Of a stretch of DNA of 64,000 bases, positions 8,769 to 17,484 are shown piece after piece. The notes below the pieces were generated by a model. The model searched no databases. It saw only the letters and a program-made list of their open reading frames with translations, and had not been told where the DNA came from. Numbering within the stretch: the first letter of the stretch is position 1; each line of letters begins with the position of its first letter. Location of the stretch: assembly GCF_011043625.1 (NCBI RefSeq), contig NZ_JAAKGT010000008.1:124001-188000 (forward strand), read 5' to 3'. The stretch is from Caulobacter sp. 602-2. GTDB taxonomy: Bacteria; Pseudomonadota; Alphaproteobacteria; Caulobacterales; Caulobacteraceae. Position numbers and translations under genes: made by a program.

Positions 8769-10055
8769 TCAGCCCTTCGAAGGCAACCGGATGGATGCGG
8801 ACAGGGCGTGGGCCGGCAGGCCCTCGGCCTGCGCCAGCGCCGCCGTGTGCGGACCCAGGATGCCGAACGAGGCCGCGTCGCACTTCACGATCGAGGTGCG
8901 CTTGATGAAGTCGTAGATCGACAGGCCCGACTGGAAGCGCGCCGCGCGGCTGGTCGGCAGCACGTGGTTGGAGCCGGCCACGTAGTCGCCGATGGCTTCC
9001 GGCGTCAGGCGGCCCAGGAAGATCGCGCCGGCGTGGCGCACCCGGTCCGACAGCGCTTCCGGGTTCTCCGTGGCGAACTCGACGTGCTCGGGCGCGATGG
9101 CGTCCACCAGGGCCGGACTCTCGTCCAGCGGGGCGATGATCACCGCGCCGTGGTCGCGCCACGAGGCGGCGGCGTCCTCGCCGGTCGACAGGGTCTTGAG
9201 CCGCTCGGTCACGGCGGCCTCGACGGCGGCGGCGAAGCCTTCGTCGTCGGTGATCAGGATCGACTGGGCGGCCGGGTCGTGCTCGGCCTGGCTCAGCAGG
9301 TCGGCGGCGATCCAGTCGGGGTTGTTGTCACGGTCAGCGACCACGACGATCTCCGATGGGCCGGCCAGGGCGTCGATGCCGACCACACCGTACAGGCGGC
9401 GCTTGGCGGCGGTGACATAGGCGTTGCCCGGGCCGACGATCTTGTCGACCGGCTGGATGGGTCCGGCGCCATAGGCGAGCGCGGCCACGGCCTGGGCCCC
9501 GCCGATGCGCCAGATCTCGGTGACGCCGGCTTCCTTGGCCGCCGCGAGCACCGCAGGCTGCAGCTTGCCGGGCGGGGTGACCATGGCGATGCGGTCGACG
9601 CCCGCCACCTGGGCCGGCACGGCGTTCATCAGCACGGTCGAGGGATAGGCGGCGCGGCCGCCGGGCACGTAGACGCCCACGGCCTCCAGCGGCGTCCAGC
9701 GCCAGCCGAGCTCGACGCCGGCCTCGTCGGTCCAGGCCTGGTCGGCCGGACGCTGGCGGCTGTGATAGGCGCGGATGCGGGCCGCGGCGAAGGCGATGGC
9801 CTCGCGCACCTCGATAGAGCACTCGGCCGCGCCGGCCTCGATCTCGTAGGCGGTGACGCGCACGGTCTGCGGCGTCAGCTCCACCTTGTCGAAGCGGCGG
9901 GTGTAGTCGAGCACGGCGTCCAGCCCGCCGTGTCGCACGGCCTCCAGCACATCCGCGGTCGCGGCGTCGACGTCGGCGGGCGAACCGCGGCGCTCGTCGA
10001 GGAAGGCCTTGAAGGCCTGGGCGAAGTCGGGGCTGGAAAAGTCGAACCGGCGCAT
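8769..10055 (-). CDS. hisD: Histidinol dehydrogenase
   Basis: It catalyses the last two steps of histidine synthesis (L-histidinol to L-histidine with NAD). Length is 428 aa, normal for the family. Visible signatures include [21 protein letters not shown] (about 128-148, nucleotide site), [29 protein letters not shown] and the zinc/active-site segment [15 protein letters not shown] with the catalytic His pair, followed by [21 protein letters not shown] near the C-terminus. It heads the run of minus-strand genes UPF0262, PTP, infA, maf, rng and yacG. Confidence 0.97.
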   Translation of the reverse strand: MRRFDFSSPDFAQAFKAFLDERRGSPADVDAATADVLEAVRHGGLDAVLDYTRRFDKVELTPQTVRVTAYEIEAGAAECSIEVREAIAFAAARIRAYHSRQRPADQAWTDEAGVELGWRWTPLEAVGVYVPGGRAAYPSTVLMNAVPAQVAGVDRIAMVTPPGKLQPAVLAAAKEAGVTEIWRIGGAQAVAALAYGAGPIQPVDKIVGPGNAYVTAAKRRLYGVVGIDALAGPSEIVVVADRDNNPDWIAADLLSQAEHDPAAQSILITDDEGFAAAVEAAVTERLKTLSTGEDAAASWRDHGAVIIAPLDESPALVDAIAPEHVEFATENPEALSDRVRHAGAIFLGRLTPEAIGDYVAGSNHVLPTSRAARFQSGLSIYDFIKRTSIVKCDAASFGILGPHTAALAQAEGLPAHALSASIRLPSKG

Positions 10056-10113
10056 GGCGCCTAGATGCGCGTTTTTACGGCCGGGGCAAGGGGCTTTCGA
10101 GGCGCACTCGCCT

Positions 10114-10533
10114 TCAGCCCGCCTTCTCGGCCACCTCCTTGGCCCGCTGCGCGGCGCGCGCCTGGCAGGCCGGGCGGTCCTTGGGCGTGGGGCAGAACGA
10201 CACCGGCAGGGCCAGGATTTCCCCCAACGGACGCCGCTCGGCGGGGACGATCTTCATCTGCCCAGACATCCGCATCGCCGCATCGGCGAAGCCGTAGCCT
10301 TCCGGCGTCTCAAGGCCGATCCGGCAGTCGGCCAGTCGCCCTTCCTCGGCCTGGCGGCAGACCAGCACGGCCACGCCCTCGACATGCTCCTGCAGAGCCT
10401 TCTTAGAGGTGAGCCGCCCGTCGCCGGTCCAGACATCCGGGCCGCTCCAGTTCGCCCCCTGCACCGTCTCGACGCAGCCGGACAGCGCCGCCGCGCAGAG
10501 AGCCACGACCACCAGAGCCGCACGCGATATCAT
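10114..10533 (-). CDS. Lipoprotein with TonB C-terminal-like domain
   Basis: A lipoprotein signal peptide ends in the lipobox LSGC (start at the second ATG, 10533, which leaves a usable gap from the GGGGG upstream; 10539 is possible). The mature part resembles the C-terminal domain of the TonB at the start of this window: here C-x10-DC then PEGYGFADAAMRMSGQMKIVP and LALPVSF; there CTVNAKGSLENC, PADYGFGDAALKLSRLFRMKP and ITVPITF. It has no membrane anchor helix or proline spacer. It may be an envelope protein that uses the TonB fold as a binding module. Function unknown. Confidence 0.7.
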   Translation of the reverse strand: MISRAALVVVALCAAALSGCVETVQGANWSGPDVWTGDGRLTSKKALQEHVEGVAVLVCRQAEEGRLADCRIGLETPEGYGFADAAMRMSGQMKIVPAERRPLGEILALPVSFCPTPKDRPACQARAAQRAKEVAEKAG

Positions 10534-10639
10534 GATCATCCCCCAAGGCCCGCCAAGTGGCCCCGGGGCATGATGCTACGCGCGATACAACCTGAGGAAA
10601 TCGCATCGCGCGCGATGACCGCCGCTCGGATACAGCTTG

Positions 10640-11485
10640 CTAGCTGTCGGCCATCCAGCTGGGCTTGCGCTTGCCCAGGAAGGCCCGAACGCCTTCCTGC
10701 CCCTCGTCGGAGACGCGGCGGCGGGCGATGCGGCGGGCGCTGTCGTCGATCAGGCCGCGATCGATCTTCTCGAAGGCGAAGTCGTTGACCAGGGCCTTGG
10801 CGTCGCCGATCGCGCCGGGCGCGCAGACGAGCACCTCCTCGATCAGGGCGTCCTGGGCGGCGACCAGGCCTTCGACGTCGTCGAACACCTCGTCGACCAG
10901 GCCGTAGCTCCAGGCGGCGTCGGCGTCGAACACCCGGCCGGTGGCGAACAGGAGCTTGGACGTGCGCGGCCCCAGGGCGGCGATGACGTAGGGGCTGATC
11001 GTGGCCGGGGTCAGGCCCAGCTTCACTTCCGAAAAGGCGAACTTCGCATCCGCGCTGGCCAGGGCGTGGTCGCAGGCGGCCACCAGGCCCGCCCCGCCGC
11101 CGAAGGCCGCGCCCTCGACCAGGGCCACGGTCAGGGCCGGGATGTCGTGCAGGGCCTTGAGCATCCGCGCCAGTTCCAGCGCGTCGGTGCGGTTGTCGTC
11201 CTCGTCCCATTCGGCGGCGGCGGCCATCCATTCCAGGTCGGCCCCGGCGCAGAACGTGCCGCCCACGCCGCGCAGGAACACGATCCGCACGCCCTCGGCC
11301 CCGTGCAGGGTCTCGAACGCCTGGGCCAGAGCGGCGATGGTCTCGCCGTCGAAGGCGTTCTTCTTCTCGGGCCGGTTGATCCACACCGTCACCGCCCCCT
11401 CGGGCGTGGAATCGATATGGACCAGCGGGCTCATGGCGTCGGTGTCGGGAACCTCGACGATCGGGTCGGCGATGGGGTTGGTCAT
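10640..11485 (-). CDS. Enoyl-CoA hydratase/isomerase, probably methylglutaconyl-CoA hydratase
   Basis: A crotonase-fold enzyme of about 281 aa. The ATG at 11485 is preferred over the in-frame GTG at 11491 because AGAAGGAG sits 7 nt upstream of it. Oxyanion-hole segments are INRPEKKNAFDGETI, GVGGTFCAGADLEWM and the later VEGAAFGGGAGLVAACDHALA, with the SEVKLGLTPATISPYV region typical of gamma-carboxyglutaconyl/methylglutaconyl-CoA hydratases. The neighbour just upstream is the methylcrotonyl-CoA carboxylase beta subunit, so a role in leucine catabolism is the best guess. Confidence 0.85.
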   Translation of the reverse strand: MTNPIADPIVEVPDTDAMSPLVHIDSTPEGAVTVWINRPEKKNAFDGETIAALAQAFETLHGAEGVRIVFLRGVGGTFCAGADLEWMAAAAEWDEDDNRTDALELARMLKALHDIPALTVALVEGAAFGGGAGLVAACDHALASADAKFAFSEVKLGLTPATISPYVIAALGPRTSKLLFATGRVFDADAAWSYGLVDEVFDDVEGLVAAQDALIEEVLVCAPGAIGDAKALVNDFAFEKIDRGLIDDSARRIARRRVSDEGQEGVRAFLGKRKPSWMADS

Positions 11486-11548
11486 GAGCACGCTCCTTCT
11501 AATCGGAAGTCTAATGGTACGCCCAAAGCAGAGGTTCCGCTTGCACCG

Positions 11549-13141
11549 TCACATCCTGAAGACGCCGAAGGTCGTCTCCGGAATCGGCGCGTTCAGGCTG
11601 GCCGATATGGCCAGGCCCAGCACGTCGCGGGTTTGCGCCGGATCAATGATCCCGTCGTCCCACAGCCGCGAGGTGGCGTGGTAGGGATTGCCCTCGTCCT
11701 CGTAGCGCTGGCGGATCGGAGCCTTGAAGGCCTCTGCCTCCTCCTCGCTCCAGGTCGCGGCGTCGCGGTGGACGGTGGCCAGAACGCTGGCGGCCTGCTC
11801 GCCGCCCATCACCGAGATGCGGCTGTTGGGCCAGGTGAACAGGAAACGCGGGCTATAGGCGCGGCCGCACATGCCGTAATTACCGGCCCCGAAGCTGCCG
11901 CCGATCAGCACCGTGAACTTCGGCACCTCTGCGCTCGCCACCGCGGTCACCAGCTTGGCGCCGTCCTTGGCGATGCCGCCGGCCTCGTACTTGCCGCCGA
12001 CCATGAAGCCCGAGATGTTCTGCAGGAACACCAGCGGGATCTTGCGCTTGCAGGCCAGCTCGATGAAGTGCGCGCCCTTCAGCGCGCTCTCGGAAAACAG
12101 CACGCCGTTGTTGGCCAGGATCGCCACCGGCTGGCCCCAGATGCGGGCGAAGCCGCAGACCAGGGTCGTGCCGTACAGCGCCTTGAACTCGTCGAACTTC
12201 GAACCGTCGACGATGCGGGCGATCACCTCGCGCACGTCGTAGGGCGCGCGCACGTCGGTCGGCACGACGCCGTAGATCTCTTCGGGGTCGTAGAGCGGCG
12301 GCTCGGCGTCGGCGACCACCGCCTCGTGCCGCTTCTCGGCGTTGAGGTTGGCGACGATCGAGCGGACGATCTCCAGCGCATGCTCGTCGTCGTCGGCCAC
12401 GTGGTCGACGACGCCCGAACGGCGGCCGTGGGTGTCGGCCCCGCCCAGTTCCTCGGCGCTGATCACCTCGCCGGTGGCGGCCTTCACCAGCGGCGGGCCG
12501 GCCAGGAAGATGGTGCCCTGCTCGCGCACGATGACGGTCTCGTCGCTCATCGCCGGCACATAGGCGCCGCCGGCGGTGCACGAGCCCATGACGCAGGCGA
12601 TCTGGGCGATGCCGCGGGCGCTCATCCGCGCCTGGTTGAAGAAGATCCGGCCGAAGTGGTCGCGGTCGGGGAACACCTCGGCCTGGTGGGGCAGGTTCGC
12701 GCCGCCGCTGTCGACCAGATAGACGCACGGCAGGCGGTTCTGCTCGGCGATCTCCTGGGCGCGCAGGTGCTTCTTCACCGTCATCGGGAAATAGGCGCCG
12801 CCCTTCACCGTGGCGTCGTTGGCCACGATCATCACCTCGCGGCCCGAGACCCGGCCGATCCCCGCGATGATTCCCGCGCCCGGCGCTTCGCCCTTGTAGA
12901 GGTCGAAGGCGGCCAGCTGGCCGATCTCCAGGAACGGCGAACCGGGGTCCAGCAGACGCTCGACGCGCTCGCGGGGCAGCAGCTTGCCACGGGCGGCGTG
13001 CTTGCTGCGGGCGCTCTCCGAGCCGCCCAGGGCCGCGGTCGCGACCCTTTCGCGCAGTTCCTCCACCAGGGCCGTGTTGTGGGCAGCGTTTTTCGCGAAC
13101 GAAGCGCTGTTCTTGTCAATAAGCGTGTTCAGCTTCGGCAT
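11549..13141 (-). CDS. mccB: Methylcrotonyl-CoA carboxylase beta (carboxyltransferase) subunit
   Basis: Length is 530 aa. It transfers the carboxyl group from carboxybiotin to 3-methylcrotonyl-CoA in leucine degradation. Diagnostic parts are [46 protein letters not shown] with [28 protein letters not shown], and the C-terminal [38 protein letters not shown]. This pattern distinguishes MccB from propionyl-CoA carboxylase beta. The biotin-carrying MccA partner is not in the window; the biotin carboxylase at 31.5 kb reads as PccA. It is followed after 63 nt by the hydratase gene on the same strand. Confidence 0.93.
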   Translation of the reverse strand: MPKLNTLIDKNSASFAKNAAHNTALVEELRERVATAALGGSESARSKHAARGKLLPRERVERLLDPGSPFLEIGQLAAFDLYKGEAPGAGIIAGIGRVSGREVMIVANDATVKGGAYFPMTVKKHLRAQEIAEQNRLPCVYLVDSGGANLPHQAEVFPDRDHFGRIFFNQARMSARGIAQIACVMGSCTAGGAYVPAMSDETVIVREQGTIFLAGPPLVKAATGEVISAEELGGADTHGRRSGVVDHVADDDEHALEIVRSIVANLNAEKRHEAVVADAEPPLYDPEEIYGVVPTDVRAPYDVREVIARIVDGSKFDEFKALYGTTLVCGFARIWGQPVAILANNGVLFSESALKGAHFIELACKRKIPLVFLQNISGFMVGGKYEAGGIAKDGAKLVTAVASAEVPKFTVLIGGSFGAGNYGMCGRAYSPRFLFTWPNSRISVMGGEQAASVLATVHRDAATWSEEEAEAFKAPIRQRYEDEGNPYHATSRLWDDGIIDPAQTRDVLGLAISASLNAPIPETTFGVFRM

Positions 13142-13233
13142 AGGCGAGGCATAGCCTTTTCCGTTTCCTTCCGAAAGCGACGATATTTCACCCTCATTGG
13201 CAAAGCTCGCCGGTTCCGTTTAGCGTCCGTCTC

Positions 13234-14988
13234 GTGGTCACCCTACCCGACTTCATGGCCGACACGGCCCTGGCCCGGCTGTTCGCGCGCGAAGGGCGCG
13301 AGGGCGACGCCGCCTGGTTCTCCCTGCCCGGCGGCTCCCTACTCTATGCGCCCGGCGAGGCCTCCGACCACCTCTACTTCCTGCGCACAGGCCGCCTCGG
13401 CGCCTTCAGGCGCGAAGAGGGCCAGGAACCGCAGTTCCTGGGCGTGATCCGCCCGGGCGAGCCGGCCGGCGAAATGGCGATGATCGCCGGCGCCCCGCAC
13501 TCGGCCCATATGGTGGCCCTGCGCGATTCCGAGGTCCTGGCCCTGCCCCGCACCGCCTTCTTCGAGGCGGTCGAGCAGGACCCCGACGTGATGATCGAGC
13601 TGTCGCGGCTGATGATCCGCCGCGCTCGCCAGGCCGGCGCTCACGCCTCCATCGGCGACCCGTCGGTCTACGGCTTCATCGCCGCCAGCGACGGCCCGCC
13701 CATCCGCCCGATCATCGAGCGCATCGCCCGCTGCATCGCCTCGCTGGGCTATGCGGTCACCGTCGAGGGCGGCGAGAGCCTCTTGGCCCCCACCGAGTGG
13801 TTCAGCCGCGTGGAGCGCACCCACGACTTCGTGCTGTACGTCGCCGAGATGCACGAGACGGCCTGGAAGCACGTGGTCGGTCGCCAGGTCGACCGGCTGT
13901 TCCGGGTCGGCCGCGGCGATCGCCCGCCGCCAAGCGAGCTCCCGACCTACGCCTCGCGGCCGCTGCAGGCCCAGCGCCTGATCGACCTGATCCTGATCCA
14001 GCCGCCCGCCGCCCAGCGACCCCAGGGCTCGCAGGCCTGGGTCGAGGCCACCGACGCGGCCCGGCTGTTCCACCTGCGCGAAAACGGCCTGGCCGACGTG
14101 GAGCGCCTGGCCCGGGTGCTGACCGGGCAGTCGGTAGGTCTCGTCCTTTCCGGCGGCGGCGCGCGGGCCTACGCCCATGTCGGCGCCGTCCAGGCGCTGC
14201 GTGAACGGGGCGTGCCGATCGACTTCGTCGGCGGCGCCTCGATGGGCGCCATCGTCGCGGCGGGCCTGGCCATGGGCTGGGACGACGGCGAGATGGAGAC
14301 CCGGATCCGCCAGGCCTTCGTGGAATCCAGCCCGCTGGACGACATCGCCTTTCCGCTGATCGCCATGACCCGGGGCGAGAAGGTCAAGGACCGCCTGCAC
14401 GAGCACTTCGGCGACATCGACATCGCCGACCTGTGGCTGCCGTTCTTCTGCGTGTCGTCGAACCTGACCTCGGGCGCCTATCACCTGCATCGCACCGGAG
14501 CGCTGCATCGGGCGCTGCGCGCCTCGATCTCGCTGCCGGGGGTGCTGCCGCCGGTGACCAACGGCGAGGCGGTGCTGGTCGACGGGGCGGTGATGAAGAA
14601 TTTCCCCGCCGACGTCATGCGCGCCTTCCAGCTGGGCCCCATCATCGGCGTCGACGTCACCCGCGGCCGCAGCATCACCGCCGACGACATCGTCACGCCG
14701 CCGTCGTTCTGGCGCTGGCTGGTCTCGGGCGAGTGGCGCAAGGGCCCGCCCATCGTCGCGCTGCTGATGCGCGCGGCCACCGTTTCCACCAGCCGGGACC
14801 TGGCCGCCAGCCGCGAGGCCAGCGACGTGCTGGTCACGCCGAAGCTGGAAGGCGTCGACATCCGCGACTGGAAAGCCTTCGAACCGGCCGTGGCGGCGGG
14901 CTTCGAGGCCGCGGCGATGGCGCTCGACGGCCTGGAGGTTCCGGTGACGGAGCTCCGGCGCAGGAAGAGCCTGGCGGAGATGGAGTAG
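13234..14988 (+). CDS. Patatin-like phospholipase with N-terminal cyclic-nucleotide-binding domain
   Basis: The 584-aa protein has an NTE-like architecture. Residues about 15-130 form a cNMP-binding beta barrel (LYAPGEASDHLYFLRTGRLGAF and GEPAGEMAMIAGAPH). The C-terminal patatin domain has the oxyanion loop LSGGGARAYAHVG (about 306-318), nucleophile motif GGASMG (about 332-337, GXSXG) and the catalytic Asp in LVDGAVMKNFP (about 448-458). The GTG start at 13234 has only weak ribosome-binding signal; the ATG at 13255 is an alternative. It is transcribed away from mccB. A role in membrane lipid turnover is expected; the ligand is unknown. Confidence 0.9.
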   Translation: MVTLPDFMADTALARLFAREGREGDAAWFSLPGGSLLYAPGEASDHLYFLRTGRLGAFRREEGQEPQFLGVIRPGEPAGEMAMIAGAPHSAHMVALRDSEVLALPRTAFFEAVEQDPDVMIELSRLMIRRARQAGAHASIGDPSVYGFIAASDGPPIRPIIERIARCIASLGYAVTVEGGESLLAPTEWFSRVERTHDFVLYVAEMHETAWKHVVGRQVDRLFRVGRGDRPPPSELPTYASRPLQAQRLIDLILIQPPAAQRPQGSQAWVEATDAARLFHLRENGLADVERLARVLTGQSVGLVLSGGGARAYAHVGAVQALRERGVPIDFVGGASMGAIVAAGLAMGWDDGEMETRIRQAFVESSPLDDIAFPLIAMTRGEKVKDRLHEHFGDIDIADLWLPFFCVSSNLTSGAYHLHRTGALHRALRASISLPGVLPPVTNGEAVLVDGAVMKNFPADVMRAFQLGPIIGVDVTRGRSITADDIVTPPSFWRWLVSGEWRKGPPIVALLMRAATVSTSRDLAASREASDVLVTPKLEGVDIRDWKAFEPAVAAGFEAAAMALDGLEVPVTELRRRKSLAEME

Positions 14989-15030
14989 TTTTCTGATCCC
15001 TCTCTCTTGGAAAGAGGGATCAAAAGCCCT

Positions 15031-15804
15031 CTACCGCCGCGCCACCACGAACAGTCGCGTGAACGGCAGCAGCGTGATCCCGTCGTCCCGCCGCGGATAG
15101 TCCTGCGCCAGCCGCTCGCGCCAGGCCGCCAGGAACGCCGCCGTCTCGGCGCCGGGCTCCAGCCGCTCCAGATAGGGTCGAAGGCTCGTGCCCGAGGTCC
15201 AGTCGACGATCGGGTCCTCGCCCTCCAGCGCGTGGACATAGGTCGTCACCCAGACGTCGAGGTCTCCGGCCAGCGGCGAGAGCCAGTCGTGATAGGCGCG
15301 CGGATCGTGACCCTGGCGCACGCCGTCCAGCGCCGCCAGCTTGCCGGCCCAAGGACCCTCGGCGGCGACCTCGCGCAGGCTGCGCCGCCAGCCGGCGTCC
15401 TCGACCTGGGGAATCTGGCAGGCCAGCACCCCGCCGTGCGCCAGGCTTTGCAGCAGCCGGGGAAACAGCGCCTCGTGCCCATCCAGCCATTGCAGGGCGG
15501 CGTTGGTGAAGATCAGGTCGGGGGCGACGGCCGGGCGCCAGGCGTCGATGTCGCCCAGCACCCAGTCGACGTCCGCCCCCTGCCCCTTGGCGCGCTCGAG
15601 CATCTGCGGGCTCGAATCCAGGCCGTGGACCACGGCTCCGGGATGACGCGCGGCCAGCAGCGCGGCGTGCTCGCCCAGGCCGCAGCCCAGGTCCCAGATC
15701 TCCTTGGGATCCAGGTCGCGAGGGATCTTCAGCATCAGGTCCAGGGCCGGCCGGTCGCGATAGGCGCGGTAGCGGGAATAGACGTCAGGATCCCAGGCGG
15801 GCAT
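15031..15804 (-). CDS. tam: SAM-dependent methyltransferase, trans-aconitate 2-methyltransferase-like
   Basis: The 257-aa class I methyltransferase uses the start ATG at 15804 (MPAWDPDVYSRY), which matches the usual Tam N-terminus. Motif I is EIWDLGCGLGEHAALLAARHP (about 35-55), motif II VVHGLDSSPQMLERA and motif III DVDWVLGDIDAWRPA. NAALQWLDGHEALFPRLL is the Tam signature that follows. Tam methylates trans-aconitate to relieve aconitase inhibition. It is convergent with the patatin gene, with a hairpin GATCCCTCT/AGAGGGATC between them (14995-15021). Confidence 0.85.
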   Translation of the reverse strand: MPAWDPDVYSRYRAYRDRPALDLMLKIPRDLDPKEIWDLGCGLGEHAALLAARHPGAVVHGLDSSPQMLERAKGQGADVDWVLGDIDAWRPAVAPDLIFTNAALQWLDGHEALFPRLLQSLAHGGVLACQIPQVEDAGWRRSLREVAAEGPWAGKLAALDGVRQGHDPRAYHDWLSPLAGDLDVWVTTYVHALEGEDPIVDWTSGTSLRPYLERLEPGAETAAFLAAWRERLAQDYPRRDDGITLLPFTRLFVVARR

Positions 15805-15949
15805 GCGCGACTCTCTGCGACAATTCGCGCAGGACCATGAGGCCCCGCGTCCGTTTTGTCGCATATGAAACTAACGGCCGGCTTCCTATCTTAATCATCA
15901 GAAGCGCGACGCACCCGGCGTCGCCCCGACATCCGAAGGAACCACCGCC

Positions 15950-16099
15950 GTGACCCGCACCGCCGCCACCGCCGCTCCCCATGCCCAGCGCCCTCGCGCC
16001 GTGGCCCTGGCCGCGCGCGTGAACGGCCCCCGTGTGGCGGCCCTGGCCTTCAACCTTGGTCTCTGGACTCTCATCCTCCTGGCCTGGCGCGCCCTCTAG
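15950..16099 (+). CDS. Small predicted membrane protein, 49 aa
   Basis: A GTG-started ORF with a good ribosome-binding site (GAAGGA 9 nt upstream). The 49-aa product is basic at the N-terminus and ends in one hydrophobic helix (about 30-48, VAALAFNLGLWTLILLAW). GC-rich third positions match host genes. It is divergent from the methyltransferase gene. Family unknown; it resembles many lineage-specific single-pass small proteins. Evidence is the start signal plus the helix only. Confidence 0.55.
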   Translation: MTRTAATAAPHAQRPRAVALAARVNGPRVAALAFNLGLWTLILLAWRAL

Positions 16100-16264
16100 C
16101 CAGCCGCCAGGAGCGCGGCCCCGGATCGCGCACGGTCCCCCTTTGCGCGAACCGGGGCTGCCCCCATCACCCGATCGGACAGGTCGCGCGCGCCGTCGCC
16201 GGCCACTTGCCAAAGCGCCTTTCGCACCCAACCTTAGTTGGGCGTCAGGTTGTGACGCGCAGCC

Positions 16265-16280
16265 GAAAGGAGGTGATCCA
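16265..16280 (+). promoter_or_regulatory. Extended Shine-Dalgarno fully complementary to the 16S rRNA 3' tail
   Basis: GAAAGGAGGTGATCCA is an exact complement of 16 nt at the standard 3' end of 16S rRNA (TGGATCACCTCCTTTC). The AGGAGG core is 7 nt from a GTG start. Normal genes in this window show only 4-6 nt of match. An ACCTCC at 16343-16348, just past the small ORF, could pair with GGAGGT and mask the site. Confidence 0.75.
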
Positions 16281-16343
16281 GTGTCTCATTTGTCGATCGC
16301 GAACGCGCTGGAACGCTCCGTGAAGACCATGGGTCAACCCTGA
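16281..16343 (+). CDS. 20-codon ORF behind a maximal Shine-Dalgarno; leader peptide or micro-protein
   Basis: GTG start directly after the extended Shine-Dalgarno, 20 sense codons (SHLSIANALERSVKTMG core) and TGA. No hydrophobic segment and no run of one amino acid that would mark a classical attenuator. A rho-independent terminator lies 70 nt downstream, so the unit could be a self-contained small transcript of about 200 nt. It could instead be a leader for the TonB receptor, whose start is 1.1 kb further on, but the terminator and distance argue against that. No homologue is recognised. Confidence 0.5.
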   Translation: MSHLSIANALERSVKTMGQP

Positions 16344-16413
16344 CCTCCAGCGCCCTTTGCGGACAAATGCCGTCCTTCGGCCGCGCGCCCGAGCGCAGGC
16401 CGTGAACGGATCG

Positions 16414-16447
16414 GAAGCCTCGGACACGTTCCGGGGCTTCTTTCGTT
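16414..16447 (+). terminator. Rho-independent terminator of the small transcript
   Basis: GAAGCCTCGGA pairs with TCCGGGGCTTC (11 bp with one G-U pair) around CACGT, followed by TTTCGTTT. It would end a plus-strand transcript carrying the 20-codon ORF. Confidence 0.7.
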
Positions 16448-16709
16448 TCGGGAATAGAAAATCTCGGTGCGCCCACGCGCCAGGCTCGCGGACAAGGCGC
16501 CGCGGCGATCAGACTCGCCAGGCGCGTTGACGCCCGGCAGAGCCCCCCAGATATGGAATTCGCCCCGCCCTCTGCAGGACGGGACGGTCAGTGCTCGAAG
16601 CGCGCCCGCAACCCCTTGCGAAACCCGCTTCCGGAAGCGTCGACCCACGGCACGCACACACAACGCCGAGAAACGCGACCACAATCTCTAGTGACTAAAA
16701 GACCGCTAT

Positions 16710-16723
16710 AGACACCGGTATCC
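16710..16723. promoter_or_regulatory. LacI-type operator candidate upstream of the TonB-dependent receptor
   Basis: AGACACCGGTATCC is a near-palindrome centred on ACC/GGT, with the A-N-CG-N-T core of LacI-family sites. Closely related sequences occur before the LamG protein, the PL10 lyase and the DUF885 gene. It is about 760 nt from the receptor start. Confidence 0.4.
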
Positions 16724-16991
16724 TCGTCACGCCCGAGCCTTCTGCGAAAGCGTCCGACGCGCCGCCGAAGCGACCGGTGGGATGACTGTCCCTCCCTGCT
16801 GACTACCCCAAGGCGGCAGGCGGTTCGATGGGGCGGTAGGGAACGGGGAAGGCCCTTGGGGCCATGTCCTGTCGTTTCCTCTCGATCCCGATCTTGCCGT
16901 CGGCCGGGCGCGCGGACGCGCCGAATGTCGCCACAGTGGGCAGGATACGCGCCAAAATCAAGCACTAATCCCGATTACTGCAAAAGCATTC

Positions 16992-17011
16992 CACCATATG
17001 GGAATATGGTG
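16992..17011. promoter_or_regulatory. Perfect inverted repeat CACCATAT-GGGA-ATATGGTG
   Basis: Two perfect 8-bp arms around 4 nt, in an AT-rich patch 474 nt upstream of the receptor start. Size and symmetry suit a dimeric repressor or activator. It differs from the ACCGGT-centred sites, so a second regulator may act here. Confidence 0.4.
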
Positions 17012-17484
17012 CTTTAATTGTCACACGAATGGGGCTACAGGCCCCGCCGACGCAATTTTGTCTACAGACCGTTGACTCGTGGCTTCGGTTTGGAAATGGA
17101 TGGATACGTTCCGTACGCAGAGACCAAAGGTCCGCGACGGACGACAGACCGCCTTGGACAGTGCCGCGTGTCCGCAACACGCGCACGATCGCAGAAGATC
17201 GAGATACGGACCGGCGCAGCGTTTCGCCGCCGACCGTCGAGGCGTCAGCTCCTTACCCCAGGCTCGCCGTCAGGAACGTCCGCCAGAGCGCACAGCGCCG
17301 CCGGTCCGCCCTGCCCTCGATCTTCGCGCATCGCAACGGCCCGGGCCCAGGGACTTCCGATTCGACTGCCGGTCTTCGTCGGACGCTCCCGCCGCCCAGG
17401 CTTCCATCTCACGACTTTAAGGCCGGCCGCCTCGCGAGACGCCGCCGGCCGGGTGGTTCGCCACCCACGACTTGGAGGAATACT

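Larger units (their letters stand above)
16344..17484. other. Long non-coding stretch upstream of the TonB-dependent receptor
   Basis: After the small ORF and its terminator, about 1 kb remains without a convincing gene. It contains a LacI-type palindrome (16710-16723), a perfect inverted repeat (16992-17011) and locally AT-rich sequence at 16960-17035 suited to a promoter. ORFs that read through the interval lack start signals and host-like codon use. A long regulated 5' region for the receptor is the simplest reading. Confidence 0.5.

Noticed and set aside
10637..13447. 936-aa plus-strand ORF over the hydratase and mccB genes
   Set aside because: Open only because of antisense third-position bias; the minus-strand genes have complete enzyme motifs.
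14995..15021. Terminator between the patatin and methyltransferase genes
   Set aside because: The hairpin is good (9 bp) but neither strand has a T run after it; recorded only as a hairpin.
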